A stretch of 64,000 bases of DNA from Bradyrhizobium sp. AUGA SZCCT0283. Lineage in GTDB: Bacteria; Pseudomonadota; Alphaproteobacteria; Rhizobiales; Xanthobacteraceae. The notes under the pieces were generated by a model. It did no database searches and had not been told where the DNA came from. It saw only the letters and a program-made list of their open reading frames with translations. The stretch lies in assembly GCF_018130385.1 (NCBI RefSeq), contig NZ_JAFCLU010000020.1:90267-154266 (forward strand), written 5' to 3'. A program made the position numbers and the translations under genes. This document shows, in pieces, positions 26,116 through 35,136 of the stretch. The first letter of the stretch is position 1. The number at the start of each line of letters is the position of its first letter.

Positions 26116-26646
26116 ATGAACTCCGCCACCACATTGCCTGACGCAGCCTCTGCCCCCGTCCGCGCGCCGCGTCTGCTCGGGCTATATCTGCTTCTGATCA
26201 TCATCGCCGCCATCGAAGCGTTCGAGGGGCTTTCGCATGCGCCGATGTTGTTCGGCGACATGTCGGAAATTCCCGGCCCCGGGCTCGGTGGCGCGATCAT
26301 CAAGGCGCACATTGCGAGCCATCCGGTGCTGGCACTGGCGGCACTGGGGTTTGCCACCGTCGGCCGGCTGCGTTACGCGATCATGGCGCTGGGCGCGCTG
26401 GTGCTGATGAACTGGCTGAACTACATGCCATCGGTGGTGCGGCACGGCCTCGATTTCGGCGGCCTCTCCGCCTTGCAGACCCCGGTCCAGATCATTGCAT
26501 TTCCGCTGATGGGCGCCTGCGCCATCGCGCTCGCCGCACGCAAAGAGCGGCTGGGGCTTGCCACCCTGCTGGTCAGCATGCCCACGCTGTTCGACGTGCT
26601 GGCCGTGATCGCCTTCGGGATCAGCGTCCTCCTCTACGGTTTCTGA
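26116..26646 (+). CDS. Hypothetical membrane protein (about five helices)
   Basis: 176 residues. Hydrophobic segments lie at about 20-40, 65-82, 87-102, 122-140 and 148-172, with a short polar N-terminus. Nothing identifies a family. It is divergent from the fumarase gene and precedes a secreted protein gene by 77 bp. Confidence 0.75.
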   Translation: MNSATTLPDAASAPVRAPRLLGLYLLLIIIAAIEAFEGLSHAPMLFGDMSEIPGPGLGGAIIKAHIASHPVLALAALGFATVGRLRYAIMALGALVLMNWLNYMPSVVRHGLDFGGLSALQTPVQIIAFPLMGACAIALAARKERLGLATLLVSMPTLFDVLAVIAFGISVLLYGF

Positions 26647-26723
26647 CAAGCAAGTTGACTTCCGCGCGCGGCCCTTGCAGGAAATCCGCGCGCGGGGTTC
26701 AATGGCGCAAAGGGGCATTCACA

Positions 26724-27200
26724 ATGGCTTTGGGACCACAATTTTTCCGACCGGCCTTGCTTGCCGCCACGCTGGCGCTGGTTGCCGCGGTCGGCGTATC
26801 GCCGGCGCGGGCCGACCGCTGCGACGATATCGCCAAGGAATTGAAGAACCAGATCGACGGCCTCAAGGTCAGCGTCAATACCGGCAACATGATCTACCTG
26901 ACGCATCCAGCGGCAAAGGAGCTGTCGCTCGGCTGCCGCGGCCGCAATTATTCCAACGAGCTCTACGCCAAGGCGGACCGCAAGCCGAAGCCGCAATTCT
27001 TCGAACTGATCGCCTCGGCCGGCGCCATCATTTTCACGATTCCGAAGCCCGACGTTGCGACCGGCTCCTCGCGCTGCATCAAGCGCATGGGCATCCTGCG
27101 CGGCGACAAGGTTTCCATGCGCTTCCGCCGCCTCAACATGGAATGCTCGCGCACCAAGACCGATGCTTCGATCGTGGTGACCCGCGGCAAGGACGAGTAG
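26724..27200 (+). CDS. Secreted small basic protein, hypothetical
   Basis: 158 residues from ATG at 26724, with AAGGGG upstream. MALGPQFFRPALLAATLALVAAVGVSPARA^DRC is a signal peptide. The mature part has four cysteines (RCDDI, GCRGR, RCIKR, ECSRT) able to form two disulfides and a high Lys/Arg content. No domain is recognised. Confidence 0.75.
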   Translation: MALGPQFFRPALLAATLALVAAVGVSPARADRCDDIAKELKNQIDGLKVSVNTGNMIYLTHPAAKELSLGCRGRNYSNELYAKADRKPKPQFFELIASAGAIIFTIPKPDVATGSSRCIKRMGILRGDKVSMRFRRLNMECSRTKTDASIVVTRGKDE

Positions 27201-27355
27201 GCCGCTCCCGATCCGTCGCATTCTAACGATTCCGCGAGCCGTCCGTTCACTATTTGGACGGGATTGACGACGTCGGCGCGGGATTGCCGCGCTGAATTCA
27301 CCAATCGTTCGTTTCAACCCGGCCAGTGTCGGAGGCAACCAAAAGGATGCTTCCG

Positions 27356-27541
27356 ATGAATGTCTCTGCTGTCGCCGCAACGGTAGTGGTCAAACCGCCT
27401 GAAGTCCCCGTGTTCAAGGCTCCCGACAAGACCCCCGACGTCCAGAACGGCGCTGCCGCCGACGGCACGCGCACGCCGAAGCCGACGCTGGTCGCTGCCC
27501 TGCCGCCGGGTCAGGGAACGCGGATCGACCAGTTGGCCTGA
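27356..27541 (+). CDS. Small proline-rich hypothetical protein
   Basis: 61 residues from ATG at 27356 with AAGGA eight bases upstream; ATG at 27347 adds three residues. Sequence is low-complexity: a Val/Ala-rich start, then PPEVPVFKAPDKTP and a TPKPTLVAALPPGQG stretch. A disordered peptide is likely. There is no known family; codon use is like that of the neighbours. Confidence 0.5.
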   Translation: MNVSAVAATVVVKPPEVPVFKAPDKTPDVQNGAAADGTRTPKPTLVAALPPGQGTRIDQLA

Positions 27542-27634
27542 CGGCAGGCTGCCACCCGCGGCAGACCAATGCCAATGCCGCAAGTTTGCCGAAGAATCAC
27601 ACGATCATGCCGCCACGGGGAACGGAACCCGGGC

Positions 27635-28309
27635 ATGATCGCAAAACTTTTGCTGCAAAATACCATCTTCGTCATCGCGCTCGGCGCCTTGCTGTTCGCG
27701 GCGGCCGGTACGCTGCACTGGCCGGCGGCGTGGGTGTTCCTGGTCACCAGCGCGATCCTCGGCCCTGCCTGCGGATTGTGGCTCGCGAAGACCGATCCCG
27801 CCCTGCTCGCCGAGCGCATGCGGCCGACGTTTCAGGCCGACCAGCCGGCCGCCGACAAGAAATTCATGCTGACGTTCGTCGCCGTGGCGCTGATCTGGCT
27901 GGCCGCGATCGGGCTGGACCGGCGCGTGCAAGCATCCGACGTTCCGCTCGTGCTGCAGGCGCTCGGGCTTGCGATGTATCTGCTCTCGACCGCCTTCATC
28001 ATGTGGGTGTTCCGCGAAAATTCCTTTGCCGCGCCTGTCGTGAAGGTGCAGGCCGTGCGCCACCATCGCGTCGTCACGAGTGGCCCCTATGCCTTCGTCC
28101 GCCATCCCATGTACAGCGGCATCATGCTGTTCTTCGTAGGTGTCCCGCTGCTGCCGGGATCATGGTGGGGCGTGGCGATCGCGCCGGTGTTCGCCATTCT
28201 GTTCGCGATACGCGCCCGCATTGAGGAGCGCGCGCTGTTCGAAGGACTGCCTGATTATGCTGACTACGCCGCGCGCGTGCGCTATCGTCTGGTGCCCGGA
28301 CTTTGGTGA
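27635..28309 (+). CDS. Isoprenylcysteine carboxyl methyltransferase family membrane protein
   Basis: 224 residues from ATG at 27635. Five or six membrane helices; the catalytic block near 140-190 (HHRVVTSGPYAFVRHPMYSG) is the AdoMet-binding signature of the ICMT/PEMT family, with a final RARIEERALFEGLPDYADYAARVRYRLVPG. Bacterial members methylate small hydrophobic acceptors, usually of unknown identity. It precedes the GFA gene by 18 bp, so the two likely form an operon. Confidence 0.9.
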   Translation: MIAKLLLQNTIFVIALGALLFAAAGTLHWPAAWVFLVTSAILGPACGLWLAKTDPALLAERMRPTFQADQPAADKKFMLTFVAVALIWLAAIGLDRRVQASDVPLVLQALGLAMYLLSTAFIMWVFRENSFAAPVVKVQAVRHHRVVTSGPYAFVRHPMYSGIMLFFVGVPLLPGSWWGVAIAPVFAILFAIRARIEERALFEGLPDYADYAARVRYRLVPGLW

Positions 28310-28327
28310 GAGACAAGGCGGACTGCG

Positions 28328-28687
28328 ATGCCCGATAGCAAGACCTATACCGGCGGCTGCCATTGCGGCCAGGTGCGCTTCGAGTGCACCACCGACCTCG
28401 CGATGGTCACCGACTGCAACTGCTCGATCTGCACCAAGAAGGGGCTGCATTTCACCTTCCTCGACCCGAAGAGTTTTCAGCTCCGCGCCGGGGAGGAAAA
28501 CCTGAAGGAATACCTCTTCAACAAGCACGCGATCCACCACCAGCTCTGCGTCGATTGCGGCGTCGACGTATTCGCGCGCGGCAAGAAGCCCGACGGCAGC
28601 GACGTGGTGGCGGTGAATGTGAGCTGCATCGACGGCATCGAGTTGTCGAAGCTGAAGATGACGCCGATCGACGGAAGGAGCAAGTGA
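28328..28687 (+). CDS. GFA family (glutathione-dependent formaldehyde-activating-like) zinc protein
   Basis: 119 residues. Zinc-binding cysteines are arranged as in the GFA/CENP-V fold: GGCHCGQVRF (about 10-19), DCNCSICTKKG (about 33-43) and QLCVDCGVDVF (about 77-87). Family members bind glutathione adducts of aldehydes; most have no tested substrate. The full length matches the family. Confidence 0.92.
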   Translation: MPDSKTYTGGCHCGQVRFECTTDLAMVTDCNCSICTKKGLHFTFLDPKSFQLRAGEENLKEYLFNKHAIHHQLCVDCGVDVFARGKKPDGSDVVAVNVSCIDGIELSKLKMTPIDGRSK

Positions 28688-28700
28688 GCCCTCACGCGCC

Positions 28701-28812
28701 CGTCATGCCCCGGGCTTGGCCCGGGCATCCATGACTTGCTTGCTCCCGTCGTCAAAGACGTGGATGGCCGGGACATCTAGCGCGAAGACGCGCTTCTGCC
28801 CGGCCATGACGG
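28701..28812. repeat. Dispersed palindromic repeat, TCTAGCGCGAAGACGCGC family (second copy)
   Basis: Starts CGTCATGCCCCGGGCTTGGCCCGGGCAT and ends CCCGGCCATGACGG. It shares TCTAGCGCGAAGACGCGCTT with the element at 8231-8344. It separates convergent genes GFA and GST. Confidence 0.75.
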
Positions 28813-28833
28813 GGCAGAGAGTTGAGCCGCACG

Positions 28834-29541
28834 TCACGCATCCAGCGCCTTGTACCTCCGGAAGATCCCCTCCTCGTTGAATGCGATCCGCCGGTCGCTG
28901 GCCAAATAGGTTTTGATGTTCGGGCGCGCCGCAACGCGGTCGCGCAATTCGACGAGACCGGGAATTTCGCGCTCGAACGCCTTCATGCGTTTCGGAAATG
29001 CATAGCGAAGTCCCTCGACGATCTGGAACAGCGACAGGTCGACGTAGGTGAGGCGGCGGCCGGTAACGTAAGTCCCGCCATTGGCCGCCAGCAGATCCTC
29101 GAAATAGCCGAGATATTTCGGCACGCGCGCCTTCCAGAACTCTTCGGTGCGTTTTTTCGCCGGCGCTTTCTGCTCTTCGTAATAGAGCGAGGGGCCGAGC
29201 GGGTGATGGGTGTCGTGAACTTCCAGCACCAGATCTGCGATCGTGAGTTGCAACTGGTGCACCCAGAGTTTGCCGGCCTCCGACTTCGGCGCCAGCCCGT
29301 GGCGCGATCCCAGATAGAGCAGGATGTTGGCGGTCTGCCCGATCACGAGCTTTCCGTCTTTGAGGAACGGCGGCGCGAATGGCGGCGTTCCCTTCCCCGC
29401 TTCCATCATGCGCGTCATCGCGGCCATGCCGTTGCCGCGGCGCGCGATGTCGGCGTAGCGGGCGCCCGCCTCTTCCAGCGCGAGGCGGACATATTCGCCG
29501 CGGCCCTGAATCATTGGCCAGTAATAGAGCTCGTAACGCAT
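28834..29541 (-). CDS. Glutathione S-transferase family protein
   Basis: 235 residues. The N-terminal thioredoxin-like domain starts with YELYYWPMIQGRGEYVRLALEEAGA (quoted in parts) and contains the GQTANILLYLG glutathione-contact block near 68-78; the all-helical C-terminal domain follows, with TYVDLSLFQIVEGL. Tyr near the start could be the catalytic residue. It likely conjugates or reduces electrophiles with glutathione. Confidence 0.9.
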   Translation of the reverse strand: MRYELYYWPMIQGRGEYVRLALEEAGARYADIARRGNGMAAMTRMMEAGKGTPPFAPPFLKDGKLVIGQTANILLYLGSRHGLAPKSEAGKLWVHQLQLTIADLVLEVHDTHHPLGPSLYYEEQKAPAKKRTEEFWKARVPKYLGYFEDLLAANGGTYVTGRRLTYVDLSLFQIVEGLRYAFPKRMKAFEREIPGLVELRDRVAARPNIKTYLASDRRIAFNEEGIFRRYKALDA

Positions 29542-29748
29542 CGATGGTACCTCCGCTGCCGGGTTGATCGATATAACAAATCATCCCGCGGCTCGTTCGT
29601 CACGCCAAACGCGACGTCCGCGCGACCGTCGCGCCGCGAGCGCGCCGCGCCGATCTCCGCAGGGGTTGAATCTGTCCGAATGCGAGCCGGCGTGTTAGGC
29701 TGTTCCCGTTTGAAGCGTCGATTTTCTCAACATGCAGGAGAATTAAGG

Positions 29749-30168
29749 ATGGCGGACAACAAGAAGAAGCGCGGCGGGACCGATCGTGGGCTGATCGCGT
29801 TGAGCGAGCCTTACGAGGTCGGCTACTGGTCGAAGAAATTCAAGATCACGCCGGCCAAGCTGAAAGCCGCCGTCAAGAAAGCGGGACGCTCCGCGAAGAA
29901 CGTCGAAGCCTACATCAAGCTGCAGAAGCACAAGGCGGCCGACCGGGCACGGATCGCGGTGAACCAGCCTTACGAAGTGAGCTACTGGTCGAAGAAGTTC
30001 AAGGTCACGCCCGCCAGATTGAAGGCTGCCGTTGCCGCCGTCGGGCATTCGTCGAAAGCCGTCGGTGCCCATCTCGCCAAGGGCAAGGTTTCGAAGAGGG
30101 CCAAGAAGAGCGCCAGCAAGACACCGCGGAAAACGACAAAGAAGCGCGCAAAGAAAAAAGCCGCCTAG
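29749..30168 (+). CDS. DUF3606 tandem-repeat basic protein
   Basis: 139 residues from ATG at 29749 with GGAG upstream. Two DUF3606 units are present, each with YE(V)xYWSKKFKxTPAxLKAAV (about 23-45 and 70-92). The C-terminus is Lys/Arg-rich (KRAKKSASKTPRKTTKKR), suggesting nucleic-acid binding. DUF3606 proteins are usually single-unit and stress-linked; the duplication gives an elongated version. Larger frames covering this gene start far upstream inside the GST gene and are not used. Confidence 0.85.
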   Translation: MADNKKKRGGTDRGLIALSEPYEVGYWSKKFKITPAKLKAAVKKAGRSAKNVEAYIKLQKHKAADRARIAVNQPYEVSYWSKKFKVTPARLKAAVAAVGHSSKAVGAHLAKGKVSKRAKKSASKTPRKTTKKRAKKKAA

Positions 30169-30206
30169 CGGGCGGCCGTTAGCGCAAGCCGCGGCTTGCA
30201 GGGATT

Positions 30207-30287
30207 CGTGGCCCGGATGAAGCGAAGCGCAATCCGGGACCGCACGGAGGAGAACCCGGGTTCCGCTTCGCTTCACCCGGGCTACGA
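30207..30287. repeat. Dispersed palindromic repeat (GCCCGGATGAAGCGAAGCG family)
   Basis: Left arm GTGGCCCGGATGAAGCGAAGCG and right arm CGCTTCGCTTCACCCGGGCTAC are near-complementary. Same family as 5347-5421 and 61206-61283. It lies between convergent genes. Confidence 0.75.
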
Positions 30288-30318
30288 CTTCCCGCTCCTC
30301 GCAATGACGCTCGTGAAC

Positions 30319-31002
30319 TCAGTTCGCCGCGAAGCAATACATCAGCCCATCGCCGCCGGTGCTCTTCAGGTCGGCCTGCGAGCAGCCGCCATCTGGACCG
30401 CGCGAGGGATGCGACGTGTTCCAGGACTTTGACGGCTCGTCATCACGCAGACCCTTGCGGTCGAAATGGCCGACCATCGCGGCGCCTTGCGTGCTGCTCG
30501 TCCAGTTCTTGCAGGTGCGGTCTTCGCCGGCCGCAAACGCAGTGCCGTCCGCCTGCGATCCCGTCAGCACATCGTGGCGGTTCGGCGTGTCGCCGGCACC
30601 GCTGATGACCTCACCCTTTTCGGAGAGCGCGGTCTGCTTGGTGAGGTTGTTGCTGGCGCTGTGGAGATCGGCGACGTCCTTGGCGACCACCGCGCCCTTG
30701 GCATTCTTCCACGGCCCCTTGCCGATGCGATCGCGCGCATTGACGGCCGGCGCGCCGTCGGCGGCCTGCGTCGAGAGATAGGCGCGCCAGGTCTTGCCGC
30801 CGGCTCCGGCCGCCTGCGCCAATGTCTGGCAGTGATTGTCGGCGCCGGCGAGCCCGCCGAGATTGCCGCCATTGCCGATGCCGTTGCTGGTCAGGAAGAA
30901 ACTGGTATCGGCGGATTGCGCCTGCGCCGGCGCGCTGGCGAGAGCCGATATGGCGGCAAGCGCAAAGCATGCCGGCGAGATGATTCTGGCGAAGCTCTTC
31001 AT
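30319..31002 (-). CDS. Secreted lectin-like protein
   Basis: 227 residues from ATG at 31002, with AGGGAG upstream. The signal peptide ends near APAQAQ^SAD. The mature part (SNGIGNGGNLGGLAGADNHCQTLAQ, TWRAYLSTQA, DRIGKGPW, HDVLTGSQADGTAF, CKNWTS, WNTSHPSRGPDGGCSQ, in parts) matches a family annotated as lectin in Bradyrhizobium, with a C-type-lectin/endostatin-like fold. Four cysteines probably pair. Sugar specificity is unknown. Confidence 0.75.
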   Translation of the reverse strand: MKSFARIISPACFALAAISALASAPAQAQSADTSFFLTSNGIGNGGNLGGLAGADNHCQTLAQAAGAGGKTWRAYLSTQAADGAPAVNARDRIGKGPWKNAKGAVVAKDVADLHSASNNLTKQTALSEKGEVISGAGDTPNRHDVLTGSQADGTAFAAGEDRTCKNWTSSTQGAAMVGHFDRKGLRDDEPSKSWNTSHPSRGPDGGCSQADLKSTGGDGLMYCFAAN

Positions 31003-31091
31003 CTGGTTTCTCCCTGTTGTTTTTTGGTTCGTTGGCATCAACACATCACGGCGACCATTATTCCGGCGCGAAATGAAGCGGGCATTCTGGC

Positions 31092-31128
31092 AAAGAAAAA
31101 GGCGCCGCGGAACGAACCGCAGCGCCTT
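31092..31128 (-). terminator. Rho-independent terminator of the Tim44-like gene
   Basis: On the minus strand AAGGCGC-T-GCGG and CCGC-G-GCGCCTT form a hairpin around TTCGTT, followed by a T-rich tract (TTTTTCTTT). It sits just after the stop of the gene ending at 31148. Confidence 0.8.
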
Positions 31129-31147
31129 CCTCGTCATACATGGGCGA

Positions 31148-32128
31148 TCAGCTGGTCTGCTGGATCGCCGAGAGTTCCCAATCGGCACCGCGCCGGCGGG
31201 CGAAGGTCCAGACTTCGGTGACTTCGACCGGGGTGTCACTGCCCGCGACCAAGCGGCCGGTGGTGCGCTCCAAGGTCTTGTCGACCAGCGAGAACCGCAT
31301 CGCCACGCTGGCGAAATCGGTTTCACCTTCACGCCAGGCTTCGGCAAGGTCACCCTGCAGCAGCTTGACGTCGGTCACCTTGTTGACGTCGTTGCGGGCC
31401 TTGTTCTCCTCGAGATCCTTGGAGAAGTAGGACACCATCTCGGGCGTCGCCAGCGTATGCAGTTTGGCGACGTCCTCGTTCGACCATGCGGCCTGGATCT
31501 CGCCGAGCAACCGCTCGAACGCTTCATAGTCAGCCGGCTGGATTTCCAGCGGCGGCTGGCTCGATCCCAGCCCAAAGCCACCCAGTCCGGAGCGGAAGCT
31601 GGTCTGGGCGCCGGGGCCTTCGGCGGCAGGAGCAGGCCCCGTCGCGTAGGCGGAAGCCGGCGTGTGGCGGCGCTGCCACCACGACATTGCCAGCCGCACC
31701 ACGATGACGATCAGGGCGACCTGCAGCAGCAGGCCGATGATCGACGACAGGCCGCCGAGGCCGGAGAACAAGCCGCCGCCGAACAGCATGCCAAGCAGGC
31801 CGGCGCCGAGGAAGCCCGCGGCGAGACCGCCGAGCATGCCCATGCCGGGCCGGTTGAAGAAGCCGCCCTTGTTGGCCGCGCCAGCCGCCGGCGCGCCGAC
31901 GCCGGGGGTGCCCGGCTGGGTGAAGGTGCGGTTCATGGGCTGCGCCGCGCCCGGCGCCGTGGTGGTGCTGGGGGGCGCCGAAAAGGTTCGCGACCCGCGC
32001 GAGCCGGAACTGCCGCCACCGCCGACGCGGGCGTCAGCCTCCGAGATCGCGACCGCCAACGGGAGCGCTACGGACAGGATAATGGCCAGTGCCCGAATAA
32101 TTCCGCGCGTGCCTTGCGAGAAACTCAT
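31148..32128 (-). CDS. Tim44-like domain protein
   Basis: 326 residues. Signal-anchor (about 10-30), Gly/Ser/Pro-rich linker (35-95), a glycine-rich hydrophobic segment (about 95-145, GMLGGLAAGFLGAGLLGMLFGGGLFSG, in parts) and a C-terminal Tim44-like alpha/beta domain (about 195-320, YEAFERLLGEIQAAWSNEDV, VTEVWTFARR). Bacterial Tim44 relatives (TimA) are membrane-associated and of uncertain role. A strong terminator follows it. Confidence 0.88.
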   Translation of the reverse strand: MSFSQGTRGIIRALAIILSVALPLAVAISEADARVGGGGSSGSRGSRTFSAPPSTTTAPGAAQPMNRTFTQPGTPGVGAPAAGAANKGGFFNRPGMGMLGGLAAGFLGAGLLGMLFGGGLFSGLGGLSSIIGLLLQVALIVIVVRLAMSWWQRRHTPASAYATGPAPAAEGPGAQTSFRSGLGGFGLGSSQPPLEIQPADYEAFERLLGEIQAAWSNEDVAKLHTLATPEMVSYFSKDLEENKARNDVNKVTDVKLLQGDLAEAWREGETDFASVAMRFSLVDKTLERTTGRLVAGSDTPVEVTEVWTFARRRGADWELSAIQQTS

Positions 32129-32388
32129 GTGTTTTTCCTCAGTCCCCAGGATGGGGAAGCGCCCCTAAGATGGGCACAGATGCCTAAAAGTGAAGCCACT
32201 ATCGGGAACCGCGGCTGCGGCCGTCAGTCGCGGGGATGTGACGATTTGGCAGGGGGTTAGCAGCAATTAAGGGGTGTGGCGAGCGCCCGCCCTCACCCGC
32301 CCCGGCAAAACATCCGCCGTTCCACAGGCGCAAGCACTATAAGGTCCGGGGCCAGCATGCCGGCCATATATTACCTGCCGGCCACAGC

Positions 32389-34953
32389 TCACGTCGACGT
32401 CATGGTTTCCTTGACCTTCTCGACCAGCGCGCTGAGCGCGAACGGCTTCGGCAGGAAGGCGAATTGCTCGTTCTCCGGCAGGCTCTTGTCGAAGGCTTCT
32501 TCGGCATAACCTGAGACGAAGATGATCTTCAAATTCGGATTGCGCTTGCGCATTTCGCGCAACAGCGTCGGGCCGTCCATTTCGGGCATCACCACGTCGG
32601 AGACGACAAGATCGACCGCGCCGTCCTTTTCGTCGAGCGCTTCCATCGCCTCGATGCCGTTGGCAGCCTCGATCACGCTGTAGCCGCGCGAGCGAAGGCC
32701 GCGCGCATTCAGTGACCGCAAGCCGTCCTCATCCTCGACCAGCAGGATGGTGCCCTGACCGGTCAGGTCGGGCCGCGGCTTCGGCGGCTCGGTCGCAGCG
32801 TCCTTTGCCGCGCCATTCGCACCCTGCGTTTCGGGCTGGGCATCCAGTTCGGGACGATGCCGCGGCAGGAAGATGCGGAACGAGGTGCCCTCGCCGGGCA
32901 CGGAGTCCACATAGACAAAGCCGCCGGTCTGCTTGACGATGCCGTACACCGTCGAGAGACCAAGCCCGGTGCCCTTGCCGACCTCCTTGGTCGAGAAGAA
33001 CGGTTCGAAAATCTTGTCGACGATGTCGGCCGGGATTCCGGTGCCGGTGTCGGAAATGTCGATCCGCACGTAGTCGGCGGCCGGCATGCCCTTGTGGGTG
33101 AGCTGCGCGGCTTCATCCACCGTCACATTGCTGGTCCGCACCGTCAGCTTGCCGCCATCGGGCATGGCGTCGCGCGCGTTGACCGCGAGATTGACGACCA
33201 CCTGTTCGAACTGCGAGACGTCGACCTTGACCGGCCAGAGATCGCGGCCATGCACGAGGTCGAGCTTGACCTTCTCCCCGATCAGGCGGCGCAGCAGCAT
33301 GGTGAGGTCGGACAAGGCGTCGCCGAGGTCGAGCACCTGCGGCCGCAGCGTCTGGCGGCGCGAGAACGCCAGCAGTTGCCGCACCAGCGTCGCCGCACGG
33401 GTCGCGTTCTGCTTGATCTGCATGATGTCCTGGAACGACGGATCGGTCGGCTTGTGCGCGTTCAGCAGGAAGTCGTTGGCCATCATGATGGCGGACAGCA
33501 CGTTGTTGAAGTCGTGCGCGATGCCGCCGGCGAGCTGGCCGACCATGTCCATCTTCTGCGACTGGTTGATCTGGTTTTCCAGCGTGCGCCGCTCGGTGGT
33601 CTCGAGGAGATAGACGATGGCGGCTTCGGTGTCGCGCTCGTCCTCCTCGACCGAGGTGACGAAGAACTGCCCCCAGCGCTCCTTGGCGCCGTCGAGCATG
33701 GCCTCGACCGGCGCGATGTCGCCCTGCCCTTCGGCCGCCTGGTTGATCGCCGCGATCAGAAGGCTGCGATCGCGCGCGTTCACGGTGCGGAAGATCGACT
33801 TGTTGGCCGCGCCGTCCGGGCTGAGGCTCTGCGCCAGCTTGGCGAAGCGGGCGTTGGCGCGGACGACGGCGCCGCCGCGGTCCACCGTCGCAATCGCCAT
33901 CGGCGTATGGTCGAAGAATCGCATGAAGCGGACTTCGGCGGCACGTTCGGGGTCGGAATGCTCGTCGCGCGTGCGGCTGATCACCAGCGTGCGCGACGAA
34001 CCCGGCGAGCCGTCGGCGCCGAAGGCGAGCTTGTGGTAGAGCCGCACCGGCATGGTCTTGCCGCCGCGCATGCGCAAGTCGATGTCGAACACCTCGGTCT
34101 TGACCTCGCCGGGCACCGCCACGATCGAAGTCAATAGCGCAGCACCATCGCCGGAGACGATATCGGTGAGCTTCAGCCCGCCCGAACCGATCTCGGCAAG
34201 ATCGTAATCGAGCCAGTTCGCCAGCGTGGCGTTGACATAGATGACGTCGCCGGCCGGACTGACCGAGAAGAAACCACATGGCGCGTGGTCGAGATATTCG
34301 ATGGCGTGCTGCAGCTCCCGGAACACATCTTCCTGGCGCTCGCGGTCCCGCGTGATGTCGGCGATCGACCACACCGCGTATTTTGCTTCGCGCTTGCTCT
34401 GGCCGAGCGGACGAACCCGCATCCGCAACCAGCGTCCCTGTGCACCGTCAGAGCCGGCGATGCGGACCTCCTCCTGCTGCCGCTTGCCTTCGCGGGCGGC
34501 CTTGAGCAGGCGGAATACGGCTTCGGAGACGTCCGGGTTGCCGATGAAGACCCGTTCGATAGGGCGCACGTCCTGCGGGCTCGCGGCGCCCGTCAGCGCC
34601 AGATAGGCGGCGTTCGAATAGACGACATGGCCCTTCGGATCGGTCACGGCCAAACCGTCATGGGCGTGATCGGCGATGCGGCCCATCACGGGGTCGTCGG
34701 CGGCGCGGTCGGTGAAGCGGATGATACCGGCGGCAAAGGCGAACAGATTGAACAGGCCGACCATGGCGAGCAGTGCCAGCACGCCGAGGATGTAGGGCTG
34801 GGCCTGGGCGCGACCGATGGTCATCAGCGCCACCGCCACCGCCACGATGCCGGCCGCCACCAGCAGCACCAGCATGATGCTACCGCCCCGCCGCGCCGGT
34901 TCGTGGGCCGCAAAGGGCTCGGTCGACGGATGGCTGTCAGTTTCGACGGTCAT
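32389..34953 (-). CDS. cckA: CckA, hybrid cell-cycle histidine kinase
   Basis: 854 residues. Two membrane helices (about 25-45 and 52-75), PAS-type sensors (about 90-430), histidine kinase core with H480 (GGIAHDFNNVL) and ATP-binding motifs (NLAVNARDAMPDGG, DTGTGIP, GKGTGLGLSTVYGI), and a C-terminal receiver with D786 (SDVVMPEMDG). This architecture and the flagellar neighbourhood match CckA, which feeds phosphate through ChpT to CtrA and so times flagellar gene expression. It is next to flhB on the same strand. Confidence 0.95.
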   Translation of the reverse strand: MTVETDSHPSTEPFAAHEPARRGGSIMLVLLVAAGIVAVAVALMTIGRAQAQPYILGVLALLAMVGLFNLFAFAAGIIRFTDRAADDPVMGRIADHAHDGLAVTDPKGHVVYSNAAYLALTGAASPQDVRPIERVFIGNPDVSEAVFRLLKAAREGKRQQEEVRIAGSDGAQGRWLRMRVRPLGQSKREAKYAVWSIADITRDRERQEDVFRELQHAIEYLDHAPCGFFSVSPAGDVIYVNATLANWLDYDLAEIGSGGLKLTDIVSGDGAALLTSIVAVPGEVKTEVFDIDLRMRGGKTMPVRLYHKLAFGADGSPGSSRTLVISRTRDEHSDPERAAEVRFMRFFDHTPMAIATVDRGGAVVRANARFAKLAQSLSPDGAANKSIFRTVNARDRSLLIAAINQAAEGQGDIAPVEAMLDGAKERWGQFFVTSVEEDERDTEAAIVYLLETTERRTLENQINQSQKMDMVGQLAGGIAHDFNNVLSAIMMANDFLLNAHKPTDPSFQDIMQIKQNATRAATLVRQLLAFSRRQTLRPQVLDLGDALSDLTMLLRRLIGEKVKLDLVHGRDLWPVKVDVSQFEQVVVNLAVNARDAMPDGGKLTVRTSNVTVDEAAQLTHKGMPAADYVRIDISDTGTGIPADIVDKIFEPFFSTKEVGKGTGLGLSTVYGIVKQTGGFVYVDSVPGEGTSFRIFLPRHRPELDAQPETQGANGAAKDAATEPPKPRPDLTGQGTILLVEDEDGLRSLNARGLRSRGYSVIEAANGIEAMEALDEKDGAVDLVVSDVVMPEMDGPTLLREMRKRNPNLKIIFVSGYAEEAFDKSLPENEQFAFLPKPFALSALVEKVKETMTST

Positions 34954-35136
34954 ATGAAGCGGCGTTGCCCTTCGGCAAGGAGGTCATGCGCCGGTCAGGA
35001 TCAGCCGGCCGCGGGTAACCCCGCGTTCGGCTGGCGCACCCCTCCTGAGTGCCTGAATCGGCCCCGCAAGCGCAAGCCCATCAGGCGGCTATTTGACAGA
35101 TTGAAGGCATTTCAAGGCGATTTCCAGCGGTTCCTT